From the NCBI RefSeq assembly GCF_018881715.1, contig NZ_JACVPW010000002.1, positions 1 through 64,000 on the forward strand: DNA of 64,000 nt, given 5' to 3'. Below the pieces are notes generated by a model, which ran no database searches, was not told where the DNA came from, and saw only the letters and a list, made by a program, of their open reading frames with translations. Position 1 is the first letter of the stretch, and each line of letters begins with the position of its first letter. The DNA is from Polynucleobacter parvulilacunae (GTDB lineage: Bacteria > Pseudomonadota > Gammaproteobacteria > Burkholderiales > Burkholderiaceae). Both the position numbers and the translations under genes were made by a program. Below, in pieces: positions 27,656 to 36,644 of this stretch.

Positions 27656-29458
27656 TTATTTCACTTCTTCTGGGAAATATTTATGAATACAACGAATAGG
27701 GTTTGGTGCCGCTTGGCCAAGACCGCAAATAGAAGCATCTACCATCACGGTTGCTAAGTCTTCTAAGGTTTCTTGATCCCAAGATTTAGCTTGCATCAAC
27801 TTAGCAGCTTTGCCTGTACCTACTCGGCAAGGTGTACATTGACCACAGCTCTCATGCTCAAAGAAATGCATCACATTCAAAGCCATATCACGCGCTTTAT
27901 CTTTGTCACTAAACACCATTACCGCAGCAGAGCCTATGAAACAACCATATGGCTGCAAAGTATCAAAGTCGAGCGGAATGTCATTCATGGTTGCCGGCAA
28001 GATGCCGCCTGATGCACCACCAGGTAAATAACCGTAGAACTTGTGGCCATCTTGCATGCCGCCACAATACTCATCAATCAGTTCTTGAATAGTGATACCG
28101 GCTGGAGCCAACTTCACGCCAGGTTTGTTCACGCGCCCACTCACACTAAAGCTACGCAAGCCCTTGCGATCATGACGACCGAATGAACTGAACCATTCTG
28201 GACCGCGCTGAACAATGTCACGCACCCAGTACAGCGTCTCAAAGTTGTGCTCTAGGGTTGGGCGTCCAAACAAACCGACTTGTGCAATATATGGAGGGCG
28301 CATACGCGGCTCACCACGTTTACCTTCGATACTTTCAATCATGGCAGATTCTTCACCGCAAATATAAGCACCAGCACCACGACGTAATTCAATATTCGGC
28401 AATGCAAAAGGCGGATTAGCTTTGAGTTTTGCTAATTCAGCTTCAAGCAACTCTCTGCAGCCGTGATACTCATCACGCAAATAGATATAGCAAGCATCAA
28501 TACCCACCACGCTTGCTGCAATGAGCAGACCCTCTAAGAAGCGATGGGGATCGCGCTCTAAATAGGTGCGATCTTTAAATGTGCCAGGCTCACCTTCGTC
28601 AATATTTACAGCCATTAACTTTGGAGCAACTTGATCTTTTACGATGCGCCATTTACGACCCGCTGGAAAACCTGCGCCGCCTAAACCACGTAAGCCAGAG
28701 CTTTCCATTGCTTTGATGATGCTTTCAGCATCTTTCTTACCTTCAAAGATTTCTTTTGCTAAAGCGTAACCACCTTGAGCACGATAAGACTCATAACCAA
28801 CATAGTCAGGAGAAACTGCTTGCATCTCACCTTGCGGCGAGACACCCTGCTCTGCTAAAGAGGCAGGATCAAAAACAGCATCATCTTTTGCCATCGGCTG
28901 TGTAGTCAGATTGTTTTTGACAGCAGCAGATACTTTATCCACCGTGGCAAACAGCACTGGGTACTGATGAACCACCGCTACAGGAGCCTGCTCGCAACGC
29001 CCTACACATGGGGCTGCAGCGACTTTAATATTCGGATTACCTAGGATAGCTGGCAACTTAGCCAAGAGATTTTGTGCGCCCGCTAATTCACAGGCGATGC
29101 CATCACAAACACGAATCGTGATGTCTGCTACCGGATCATTGCCACGCACTACTTCGAAGTGATGGTAGAAGGTAGCAACCTCATATACCTCTGCCATTGG
29201 CAGATTCATTTCTTTTGCTAAGGCTACTAAATGACGATCATGCAAGGCACGGTATTCATCATTAAGCTTGTGAAGATTTTCAATTAAGAGATCGCGACGA
29301 TGTGGCGCGCTACCAATCAGTTTTCGAACTTCCGCAATAGAAGCATCGTCAGCTTGACGGCCCTTTAACTTACTCTTGCGACGAATGGTTTCCCTCAAAT
29401 CATCTGCTGTTGCAACGGCAACCGCTTTGACTTCTCCAGAAGGCTTTGGATGATTCAT
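27656..29458 (-). CDS. fdsB: formate dehydrogenase FdsG-FdsB fusion (NuoE/NuoF-like diaphorase)
   Basis: NADH-forming module of formate dehydrogenase. Residues 1 to about 185 are a complete FdsG/NuoE domain with [2Fe-2S] ligands C118, C123, C151 and C155 (VCDGIAC and APCVGRC). A linker runs about 186-215. Residues from about 220 are FdsB/NuoF with the FMN loop GLGGAGFPAGRKW (258-270), the NAD/FMN segment RRGAGAYICGEESAMIES, and [4Fe-4S] ligands C538, C541, C544 and C578. In well-studied Cupriavidus and Rhodobacter systems fdsG and fdsB are separate genes; here they are one reading frame of 600 residues with no stop at the junction. It is the first gene of the operon, followed by fdsA. Confidence 0.94.
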   Translation of the reverse strand: MNHPKPSGEVKAVAVATADDLRETIRRKSKLKGRQADDASIAEVRKLIGSAPHRRDLLIENLHKLNDEYRALHDRHLVALAKEMNLPMAEVYEVATFYHHFEVVRGNDPVADITIRVCDGIACELAGAQNLLAKLPAILGNPNIKVAAAPCVGRCEQAPVAVVHQYPVLFATVDKVSAAVKNNLTTQPMAKDDAVFDPASLAEQGVSPQGEMQAVSPDYVGYESYRAQGGYALAKEIFEGKKDAESIIKAMESSGLRGLGGAGFPAGRKWRIVKDQVAPKLMAVNIDEGEPGTFKDRTYLERDPHRFLEGLLIAASVVGIDACYIYLRDEYHGCRELLEAELAKLKANPPFALPNIELRRGAGAYICGEESAMIESIEGKRGEPRMRPPYIAQVGLFGRPTLEHNFETLYWVRDIVQRGPEWFSSFGRHDRKGLRSFSVSGRVNKPGVKLAPAGITIQELIDEYCGGMQDGHKFYGYLPGGASGGILPATMNDIPLDFDTLQPYGCFIGSAAVMVFSDKDKARDMALNVMHFFEHESCGQCTPCRVGTGKAAKLMQAKSWDQETLEDLATVMVDASICGLGQAAPNPIRCIHKYFPEEVK

Positions 29459-29487
29459 AGTTCTTAGTCTCTAATTTTTATATTTAT

Positions 29488-29584
29488 AGCTTTTATGCAA
29501 TGCACTAATGCAATGCTTTATCCCATTTTGCATACCCAAAAAACGGTCCGACAAAAAGCCGAACAAGCTCTAGATATGCAAAAT
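29488..29584 (-). promoter_or_regulatory. fds operon control region: inverted pair and direct repeats
   Basis: Upstream of the formate dehydrogenase start, ATTTTGCATA (29525-29534) and TATGCAAAAT (29575-29584) are perfect 10-base inverted copies with centres 50 bases apart, about five helical turns. Nearer the gene, ATGCAATGC occurs twice with a 13-base period (29495-29503 and 29508-29516). An AT-rich TATAAA-like -10 follows on minus near 29488. The arrangement suggests paired binding sites for a transcription factor. Known fds operons are controlled by a LysR-type FdsR, but no such gene is in the window. Confidence 0.5.
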
Positions 29585-29614
29585 AACGCTTAATTTTGGG
29601 GTATTTAACGCCCT

Positions 29615-29640
29615 AAGTCCTTGACGGAGCTCAAGGACTT
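29615..29640 (-). terminator. strong hairpin after the lipoprotein gene
   Basis: AAGTCCTTGA (29615-29624) and TCAAGGACTT (29631-29640) make a perfect 10-base stem with a 6-base loop, about 20 bases after the lipoprotein stop. There is no T-run on either side, so it is either a terminator or mRNA 3'-end structure without U-tract, or a protein-binding palindrome upstream of fds. Confidence 0.5.
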
Positions 29641-29660
29641 GAGTCAAGGGTTTACCCTGA

Positions 29661-29885
29661 TTAGATCAAGGAAGGGGACGGTTTATCGCCAGGCGGCAAT
29701 GAGTAATCCAACTTGCGCTCGTATAACCTTGCTTTGTAGCAGTCCTGATAGCCCTTGCTACCGATTTGCCAGCCAATTGACGTGCAATCGTCCTGAGCGG
29801 CAGATTCAATGGAGCCGCAGCCCGCAAGACTTAGAGCAGCAATTGCTGCGGTAGCAGAGAGAATGCGCATTTTTGTTGAATTCAT
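29661..29885 (-). CDS. small lipoprotein of unknown function
   Basis: 74 residues from ATG 29885. A signal peptide of about 20 residues ends in the lipobox LAGC (LSLAGCGS), so it should be lipidated and anchored in the envelope. The mature part has two cysteines besides the lipidated one (DDCTSIGW and YQDCYKAR), which could form a disulfide. A start further upstream at 29918 would overlap the preceding gene and spoil the signal peptide; GAGG precedes the chosen ATG closely. It is the last gene after the DUF748 gene, with a 10-base gap. Confidence 0.75.
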   Translation of the reverse strand: MNSTKMRILSATAAIAALSLAGCGSIESAAQDDCTSIGWQIGSKGYQDCYKARLYERKLDYSLPPGDKPSPSLI

Positions 29886-29895
29886 GACCTCAAGT

Positions 29896-32325
29896 CTACT
29901 TGATTCTGATCTCAACATCGAGTGGAATACCCTCTTTCCCCGCCTCTACCGCCTTTACGCCCCCAAGCTGAATGCGATCTTTCAGGCTGGGGTCGGCTTT
30001 GACCATATACCCATAGGCAGTCTTGGCTCTGGTTTTTGCCAATTCCTTAAGCTCCCCATCGGTAATATCGATTCCGGCAATGAGCTCGTTATGCAATTGC
30101 TCGTTTCGCTGCTCTCCATCTGGAAGCGTTAAAAGGCGCTGGCCTAGTTTGATACGTCCAATATATTGAGCGTACGCAGCCTTGAGGCCTGATTGAACTT
30201 TTGGATCCGATAGGTTTGGCGTCGGTATTGGCTCGCCCGGGATTAACTTAAATCCAGCATCAATCAATATTGCTGTGTCAGCTTTGGCCCGCGCTAATGC
30301 CTGCTTATCCTGCACAGGATCATAGGCGCCCAATATCTCCAGACTGGAGTTTGGTCTCTTCACCAAATACTCACCAAATTGTTGCAATCGATCTTGATCT
30401 GCAATTAAGAAGATAGCCTCGCCAGGAACGGCATTCACACCCTCATCACCACCCATTCCTAAAATGGCTGCAAGTGCTCTGAAGGGTGCTGTAGCAACGT
30501 TTGTTAATACGTTGCTAATCGCCTGCCACACCAAACCACTTGCGCTAAATTCTGGGGAGTCCACATTGCCAGCAATACGAATCGTGACATCAATCGTGTC
30601 ATCCGCATCCTCGAGCAAAGCGATTGCTAAGCCTAGCGGTAATTTCTTGCCCTTGAAATCAGGAACTTCATCTCCTAGCTCGACCTTCTTAATAACGATC
30701 TGATTACTACCATTTAACTCACCCTCTTTGGTGCGGTAATTTAAATTGAGATTGAGGCGGCCATTGGCAATCTTGTATCCAGCAAAAGACATCACCGCAG
30801 GATTAAAAGCGGTTAGAGGGAGATTTCTGAACGCCATAGTGATGTCATTGTTGCGACGCGGATCCGCAAATGACGCTTGTCCTTTGGCCCGCATGCCACC
30901 TGAGCCTGCTACCACGCCCTCCATGGCCATACTCGCCATACGGCCAGGCGCATTGCTCACACCCAAAAAAGTGCCATTAAACTTTTTAATATCCACCTTA
31001 AAGTTAGGCTTCATTGCCAAGTCAGTAAAAAATACCTCGCCATTTTTTAAACTAACAGAGCGCATATCCAAATTAAACGCTGAGGGAGATTCATCAGGCT
31101 TTTCAGATTGGCTCACTAAGTCAGGTTTTGAAGTGTCGGCTTGCGGTTTTGAAAATAATCTTCTGAAATTAGAAAACCCCTCTTCATCAATCTCAAATTG
31201 AAGAACTGGTGCATCAATGACTAACTCATCCATTGAGAGACTATTGCTTGCCGCTTTCTTGGATTTCAGACTCTTATATTCAAGCTGTCGAATATCTGCC
31301 ATCTTCCAAACAATCAGTGGATTCTTTTGACCCTTCTCTAGGATCGCTAAATCAGCAATGTGAATATCACCAGCAACATGATCAGCATCAGCTCCGAATT
31401 TCATGGAGAGATCTGCATTTATTGCACCGCTTGTACCGATCAGCCCCTTATTCGCTGGCAGCAATGGAATGATTGGGGCCAACGCCAGATTTTGAATGCT
31501 CACCTTGCCATCGACTGATTTTGAGTCGGTGTTGAAATCCCAATGGGAGCGCACGTCACCATCATCCAGCTTCACATCTAATTGCACACCCAACTTACCG
31601 GGCTGAGGATTGTCCAATCCGCCAGTAATAGCGACGTGTTGATAGGCGATGGTTTTATTAATCCCAGGTATGAGCACTTGCAAGGCACCAAGATTAAAGT
31701 CATATTGACCACGAACGCCGCTCACTACACCCTGCTTATCGTAGTTAGCTATATCCAGTAACTTCATCGTAAATGGCTTAAGCTCTTCCTTGAGCTTGGT
31801 GGAGTCATCCAACAAACTTAATGAAGCAGCGTGAACCAGAAGTTCATCAATGGATATTTTGAGAGGCTTCTTAGGCTCTTGAGGATCCGTAGGCGGCATT
31901 GCCTTTTCAACCGCAGCAATCAATTCTTGCCAATTCCAAGCGCCCGCATGCGCGCCCTTCGGTAATTTCTTCTCTATCAGTATCTTGGGCTCTTCCAGCA
32001 AGATCTCGTCAAAGCCAAGCTCGCCCAGAATCAATCTAGACCATTTAAGGGTAATAGACAGTTGTTTGAATTCCAGCAACTTAGAGCCGCCGGCCTTTGC
32101 CAGATGCAGCCCATCAAGCTCTACTTTGAGTCTTAATGGAGAAATGCTGAGGTCTTGATAGCCAATCTCATAGCCAATCTTGGCGCCAAATTCTGTAGCA
32201 GACTTTTTAACAAACCCAGGCACAAACAAGTGCGCCCCCGCCCAAAAAGTGATGATGCAGGAGAACATCAGGATGGCAAATCTGATTAACCACTTTTTTA
32301 GTCGAGGAGCTTGATTTAATACCAT
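29896..32325 (-). CDS. DUF748 / AsmA-like envelope protein
   Basis: 809 residues with one N-terminal membrane segment (about 12-34, RFAILMFSCIITFWAGAHLF) and a long periplasmic region. The pattern of short beta-strand repeats (LRLKVELDGLHLAKAGGSKL and FNLDMRSVSLKNGEVFFTDL) matches the DUF748/AsmA-like group. The central segment YKIANGRLNLNLNYRTKEGE and PLGLAIALLEDADDTIDVTI is characteristic. Relatives such as TamB and YdbH are bridge-like proteins linked to phospholipid transport between membranes. That role is family knowledge and not shown for this member. It lies between a YciI-like gene (36 bases upstream) and the lipoprotein gene. Confidence 0.88.
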   Translation of the reverse strand: MVLNQAPRLKKWLIRFAILMFSCIITFWAGAHLFVPGFVKKSATEFGAKIGYEIGYQDLSISPLRLKVELDGLHLAKAGGSKLLEFKQLSITLKWSRLILGELGFDEILLEEPKILIEKKLPKGAHAGAWNWQELIAAVEKAMPPTDPQEPKKPLKISIDELLVHAASLSLLDDSTKLKEELKPFTMKLLDIANYDKQGVVSGVRGQYDFNLGALQVLIPGINKTIAYQHVAITGGLDNPQPGKLGVQLDVKLDDGDVRSHWDFNTDSKSVDGKVSIQNLALAPIIPLLPANKGLIGTSGAINADLSMKFGADADHVAGDIHIADLAILEKGQKNPLIVWKMADIRQLEYKSLKSKKAASNSLSMDELVIDAPVLQFEIDEEGFSNFRRLFSKPQADTSKPDLVSQSEKPDESPSAFNLDMRSVSLKNGEVFFTDLAMKPNFKVDIKKFNGTFLGVSNAPGRMASMAMEGVVAGSGGMRAKGQASFADPRRNNDITMAFRNLPLTAFNPAVMSFAGYKIANGRLNLNLNYRTKEGELNGSNQIVIKKVELGDEVPDFKGKKLPLGLAIALLEDADDTIDVTIRIAGNVDSPEFSASGLVWQAISNVLTNVATAPFRALAAILGMGGDEGVNAVPGEAIFLIADQDRLQQFGEYLVKRPNSSLEILGAYDPVQDKQALARAKADTAILIDAGFKLIPGEPIPTPNLSDPKVQSGLKAAYAQYIGRIKLGQRLLTLPDGEQRNEQLHNELIAGIDITDGELKELAKTRAKTAYGYMVKADPSLKDRIQLGGVKAVEAGKEGIPLDVEIRIK

Positions 32326-32361
32326 TCGATGAGATACAAAATTCTTAAACGAAGAAAAAAA

Positions 32362-32667
32362 TTACTGCGCAGGTGGGAAGCCTACTTTTTGTTGCCACAT
32401 ATTATTAAAGACATTAATAATTGGCTTCTCATATACACCCGCTTTTGTATAAGGCTCATCTTTAAGCCACGCATCTACATCTGCTCTACTCGGAAAATCG
32501 ATTGCAATCAAACTGCCCAAAGTTGTTTGGCCATCTTCAGATGTTAGCGGTCCGGCAAAAGCCATGCGATCAGCCATTTTTGCCAAATAGGCGCGGTGCT
32601 CTGGACGAATCTGGATTCGCAAGTCTGCAGTACCAGGGCGATCCATTAATAGCATTGTAAAAATCAT
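32362..32667 (-). CDS. YciI-like protein
   Basis: 101 residues matching the YCII domain family, a small ferredoxin-like fold with conserved His and Asp residues. Visible family segments are RPEHRAYLAKMADRMAFAGP, LGSLIAIDFPSRADVDAWL and DEPYTKAGVYEKPIINVF. YciI proteins are small cytoplasmic enzymes of mostly unknown reaction. It is probably the first gene of the YciI / DUF748 / lipoprotein unit, downstream of a terminator. Confidence 0.88.
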   Translation of the reverse strand: MIFTMLLMDRPGTADLRIQIRPEHRAYLAKMADRMAFAGPLTSEDGQTTLGSLIAIDFPSRADVDAWLKDEPYTKAGVYEKPIINVFNNMWQQKVGFPPAQ

Positions 32668-32732
32668 GTTTTCTCCATTTTCTATTGCGTTCTATTTTTT
32701 AATACCTAACTACCAAGATATTACGGGAAGTT

Positions 32733-32763
32733 AAAAAAAGAAAAAACCACCCGAAGGTGGTTT
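32733..32763 (-). terminator. Rho-independent terminator after tRNA-Ser
   Basis: Stem ACCACC (32746-32751) and GGTGGT (32756-32761) with loop CGAA, extended by AA/TT. On minus it is followed by a long T-rich run. It is placed just after the tRNA-Ser 3' end. Confidence 0.88.
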
Positions 32764-32773
32764 CTTGACTACT

Positions 32774-32864
32774 TGGCGGAAGAGGCGGGATTCGAACCCG
32801 CGGTAGGCTATTAACCTACGCACGCTTTCCAGGCGTGTGACTTAAACCGCTCATCCACCCTTCC
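32774..32864 (-). tRNA. tRNA-Ser (anticodon GGA)
   Basis: 91 bases including an encoded CCA end. The acceptor stem GGAAGGG pairs with CTCTTCC (one G-U). The anticodon arm CACGC-CTGGAAA-GCGTG gives anticodon GGA (plus-strand 32828-32830). A long variable arm (GTAGGTTAATAGCCTAC) is typical of serine tRNAs, and the T-loop is GGTTCGAATCC. It lies about 57 bases downstream of acs on the same strand and ends at a terminator. Confidence 0.96.
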
Positions 32865-32921
32865 GGAATCGATGATTATACGATTGCCGAAAGGATTTGG
32901 TCTAAATCTTGATTTAGCTTA

Positions 32922-34895
32922 TTACAGAGACTCTTTGAGCTGGTCTAGGATGTGTGGATTTTCCAAGGTTGAAGTATCTTGAGTAACCTCTTCGCCTTTG
33001 GCAATCACACGCAAGAGACGGCGCATGATCTTGCCAGAACGGGTCTTAGGCAAGTTATCACCGAAACGGACATCCTTAGGCTTAGCGATCGGACCGATCT
33101 CTTTACCTACCCAGTTACGTAACTCCGTAGCTAGCTTCTTAGCTTCTTCACCTGTTGGGCGACCGCCTTTAAGAACTACGAATACGCAAATAGCCTCGCC
33201 AGTCAATTCGTCTGGACGTCCTACAACCGCAGCTTCAGCAACCAATGGGTTAGCCACTAAGCAAGATTCGATTTCCATGGTGCCCATGCGGTGACCGGAA
33301 ACGTTCAATACGTCATCGATACGGCCAGTAATGGTGAAGTAGCCAGTATCTTTGTTACGGATTGCGCCGTCACCTGCTAGATACAAAGTGCCACCCAACT
33401 CTTCTGGGAAATACGATTTCACGAAACGATCAGCATCATTCCAAATCGTACGAATCATCGAAGGCCATGGACGTTTCACAACCAAGATACCGCCTTGACC
33501 GTTAGGAACATCAACACCAGCTTCATCCACAATCGCCGCCTGAATACCTGGCAATGGCAATGTGCATGAACCTGGAATCATAGGAGTTGCGCCTGGCAAT
33601 GGAGAAATCATATGACCGCCAGTTTCTGTTTGCCAGAAAGTGTCAGCGATTGGGCAACGTGAGCCGCCCACGTTCTCGTAGTACCACATCCATGCTTCTG
33701 GATTGATTGGCTCGCCAACTGAACCCAAGAGACGCAATGAAGATAAGTCGTAGCTCTTTGGATGCACTGCTTCATCATTGCTGGATGCTTTGATTAATGA
33801 ACGAATCGCTGTTGGTGCTGTGTAGAAAATAGATGCTTTGTGTTTTTGGATCATGTCCCAGAAACGGCCAGCATTTGGATAGGTTGGCACACCTTCAAAC
33901 ACGATCTCAGTAGCGCCTACTGCGAGTGGGCCATAAGTAATATAGGAGTGACCTGTTACCCAACCGATGTCGGCAGTACACCAGAACACATCATTTGGCT
34001 TAATGTCAAAAGTCCACTTCATTGTGAGAATTGCCCACAAGAGGTACCCGCCTGTTGAGTGCTGTACACCCTTTGGCTTACCAGTTGAACCGGATGTGTA
34101 CAGAATAAACAATGGATGCTCAGCGCTTACCCACTCTGGCTCACAAGTTGTCGCTTCATTAGCAACAATCTCTTGCATCCAAACATCGCGACCAGCCTGC
34201 ATAGTGATATCAGTGCCAGTACGCTTGCTCACGATGACATGCTTAACCTTAGGGCACTCGCCTGTAGAAAGCGCTTCGTCACAAATAGCTTTCAGTGGCA
34301 ATGCTTTGCCGCCGCGGAACTGTCCGTCAGCAGTAATCACTGCAACAGCACCTACGTCCATAATGCGATCGCGCAAGGCTTGAGCAGAGAAACCGCCAAA
34401 CACTACAGAGTGAATTGCGCCGATACGAGCACATGCTTGCATCGCAACAATGCCTTCGATAGTCATTGCCATATAAATGATGACGCTGTCGCCAGACTTA
34501 ACGCCCATCTTGCGCAATGCGTTTGCCATTTTGCAAACACGCTCAAGCATCTCTTTGTAAGTTACCTTTGTAACTGTGCCGTCGTCGGCTTCAAAAATGA
34601 TGGCTGTCTTATCGCCTAAGCCAGCTTCAACTTGGCGATCTAAACAGTTATAAGAAGCATTCGTGGTGCCATCCTCAAACCACTTGTAGAAAGGCGCTTT
34701 GGATTCATCCAAAACCTTAGTAAATGGCTTCTTCCAATAGATGTTCTCTTTAGCAAGGCGGCCCCAGAAACCGTCGTAATCCGCATTAGCTTCAGCGCAA
34801 AGCTTGTTATAGGCTTCCATGCCTGGAATGGCCGCGCTCTTTACAAAGTCTGCAGGCGGGTTAAATACGCGGTTTTCTTGCTTTAATGGTTCCAT
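32922..34895 (-). CDS. acs: acetyl-CoA synthetase (AMP-forming)
   Basis: Activates acetate with ATP and CoA to acetyl-CoA through acetyl-AMP. The 657 residues are of family length. The P-loop-like motif is [11 protein letters not shown] (266-276). Further signatures are [18 protein letters not shown], the substrate-binding WQTETGGHM, and the hinge/lid [18 protein letters not shown]. The C-terminal [11 protein letters not shown] contains K622, which corresponds to the lysine acetylated in Salmonella Acs. It is divergent from the fumarase gene across 186 bases. GAGGG lies about ten bases before the ATG. A small inverted repeat, TGCGA and TCGCA (34944-34960), is in its upstream region. Confidence 0.97.
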   Translation of the reverse strand: MEPLKQENRVFNPPADFVKSAAIPGMEAYNKLCAEANADYDGFWGRLAKENIYWKKPFTKVLDESKAPFYKWFEDGTTNASYNCLDRQVEAGLGDKTAIIFEADDGTVTKVTYKEMLERVCKMANALRKMGVKSGDSVIIYMAMTIEGIVAMQACARIGAIHSVVFGGFSAQALRDRIMDVGAVAVITADGQFRGGKALPLKAICDEALSTGECPKVKHVIVSKRTGTDITMQAGRDVWMQEIVANEATTCEPEWVSAEHPLFILYTSGSTGKPKGVQHSTGGYLLWAILTMKWTFDIKPNDVFWCTADIGWVTGHSYITYGPLAVGATEIVFEGVPTYPNAGRFWDMIQKHKASIFYTAPTAIRSLIKASSNDEAVHPKSYDLSSLRLLGSVGEPINPEAWMWYYENVGGSRCPIADTFWQTETGGHMISPLPGATPMIPGSCTLPLPGIQAAIVDEAGVDVPNGQGGILVVKRPWPSMIRTIWNDADRFVKSYFPEELGGTLYLAGDGAIRNKDTGYFTITGRIDDVLNVSGHRMGTMEIESCLVANPLVAEAAVVGRPDELTGEAICVFVVLKGGRPTGEEAKKLATELRNWVGKEIGPIAKPKDVRFGDNLPKTRSGKIMRRLLRVIAKGEEVTQDTSTLENPHILDQLKESL

Positions 34896-35024
34896 GCTTA
34901 CAGCCCTCTATCAAATAATCAATAATCTAAAATCAACTACAAATGCGAGAAAATGTCGCAAAATGACAGGTTTTCACCCTCAAGACCTTAGAAGATAAGT
35001 GAAAACACTGGGGATTTGCTCTAT

Positions 35025-35050
35025 GGCAAACCCTTAAAATAGGGCAAACC
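35025..35050 (+). promoter_or_regulatory. fumarase promoter region with direct repeat around a -10 box
   Basis: TAAAAT (35035-35040) is a likely -10 for the fumarase gene. It is flanked by two copies of GGCAAACC (35025-35032 and 35043-35050), 18 bases apart. A regulator bound there would overlap the promoter. No clear -35 was found. The rest of the 186-base gap between acs and the fumarase gene shows nothing further except the small inverted repeat near acs. Confidence 0.35.
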
Positions 35051-35081
35051 TTACTAATAATGTGGAAATAAGCCGGTAACC

Positions 35082-36605
35082 ATGACAAATATCAAACAAA
35101 ACGACCTCATTCAAAGCGTTGCGGACGCATTTCAGTTCATCTCCTACTACCACCCTAAGGACTTTATTACTGCCATGGGTAAGGCCTATGAACTAGAACA
35201 AGGTGAGGCGGCCAAGGATGCGATTGCGCAAATTCTGACCAATAGCCGGATGTGTGCCGAGGGTCACCGTCCAATGTGTCAGGACACCGGTATTGCGGTT
35301 GTTTTCTTAAAAATTGGTATGAACGTTCAATGGTCAGATGCAACGATGAGCGTTAGTGAAATGGTGAACGAAGGTGTGCGTCGCGCTTACATGAATCCAG
35401 ACAACATGTTGCGCGCTTCAGTACTTACCGATCCTGCTGGCAAACGTAAAAATACGGGTGATAACACTCCTGCTGTGATCCATTATGAAATTGTTCCTGG
35501 TGATGATGTTGAAGTCATTTGCGCTGCTAAAGGCGGCGGCTCTGAAAACAAAGCCAAGATGGTCATGCTCAATCCATCCGACTCGATTGTTGACTGGGTT
35601 CTCAAAACCGTACCGACTATGGGTGCTGGCTGGTGCCCTCCTGGCATTCTGGGTATCGGCATTGGCGGTACACCAGAGAAAGCCATGCTCATGGCTAAAG
35701 AATCTTTAATGGGTCCAGTGGATATTCAAGAGTTAATTGCTCGTGGCGCTAAGACTCGTGCTGAAGAGCTTCGCTTAGAGCTCTACGAAAAAGTAAACAA
35801 GCTTGGCATTGGTGCTCAAGGCCTTGGCGGCTTGGCTACTGTGCTCGATATCAAGATCATGGAATACCCAACTCATGCTGCGTCCTTACCAGTTGCCATG
35901 ATTCCAAACTGCGCGGCAACACGTCACGTGCATTTCCATTTACATGGTGACGGCCCTGCCAAATTAGAAAAACCATCGCTATCTGACTGGCCAGACGTGA
36001 CCTGGACTCCAGATGTTCAAAAATCGAAGCGCGTGAATATGGACACCCTTACCGCCGAAGAAGTGGCGAGCTGGAAGCCAGGCGAAACTTTATTGCTAAA
36101 CGGCAAAATTTTGACTGGACGCGATGCTGCTCATAAGCGCATCCAAGACATGCTCGCCAAAGGTGAAGAGTTGCCGGTGAGCTTTAAGAATCGCGCAATC
36201 TACTATGTTGGACCGGTTGATCCAGTGCGCGATGAAGCAGTTGGTCCAGCGGGCCCTACTACTGCTACTCGCATGGACAAGTTCACGGAGATGATGCTTG
36301 CTAAGACAGGCTTAATCACCATGATTGGTAAAGCGGAACGTGGCCCTGTAGCAATTGAGGCGATTAAGAAACATAAGTCGGCTTACCTCATGGCAGTTGG
36401 CGGCGCCGCTTACTTAGTTTCTAAAGCGATTCAAACTTCTAAAGTAGTTGGCTTTGCTGACTTGGGCATGGAAGCCATTTATGAGTTTGATGTCAAGGAC
36501 ATGCCGGTGACGGTTGCCGTGAACTCAGAGGGCATCTCTATGCACGAGACTGGGCCTAAAGAGTGGCAAGCCAAGATTGCTGGTATTCCAGTCAAGATTG
36601 CTTAA
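35082..36605 (+). CDS. fum: class I (iron-sulfur) fumarate hydratase
   Basis: Interconverts fumarate and malate in the citric acid cycle. 507 residues with the alpha and beta parts of class I fumarases fused in one chain. Likely [4Fe-4S] ligands are C66 (HRPMCQDTG), C185 (GAGWCPPGILGIGIGG) and C277 (IPNCAATRH). The beta domain has VGPAGPTTATRMDKF and the terminal VNSEGISMHETGP motif. murI starts about 40 bases later, so a fum-murI-tonB-exbB-exbD transcript is plausible. The enzyme is oxygen-sensitive in known cases. Confidence 0.96.
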   Translation: MTNIKQNDLIQSVADAFQFISYYHPKDFITAMGKAYELEQGEAAKDAIAQILTNSRMCAEGHRPMCQDTGIAVVFLKIGMNVQWSDATMSVSEMVNEGVRRAYMNPDNMLRASVLTDPAGKRKNTGDNTPAVIHYEIVPGDDVEVICAAKGGGSENKAKMVMLNPSDSIVDWVLKTVPTMGAGWCPPGILGIGIGGTPEKAMLMAKESLMGPVDIQELIARGAKTRAEELRLELYEKVNKLGIGAQGLGGLATVLDIKIMEYPTHAASLPVAMIPNCAATRHVHFHLHGDGPAKLEKPSLSDWPDVTWTPDVQKSKRVNMDTLTAEEVASWKPGETLLLNGKILTGRDAAHKRIQDMLAKGEELPVSFKNRAIYYVGPVDPVRDEAVGPAGPTTATRMDKFTEMMLAKTGLITMIGKAERGPVAIEAIKKHKSAYLMAVGGAAYLVSKAIQTSKVVGFADLGMEAIYEFDVKDMPVTVAVNSEGISMHETGPKEWQAKIAGIPVKIA

Positions 36606-36644
36606 TTACTAACTCGTAATTATCAAACGAACATTGGCAACTCA

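Noticed and set aside
30746..31201. Plus-strand frame of 151 codons inside the DUF748 gene
   Set aside because: No recognisable family; it is antisense to an intact gene with strong AsmA-like pattern.
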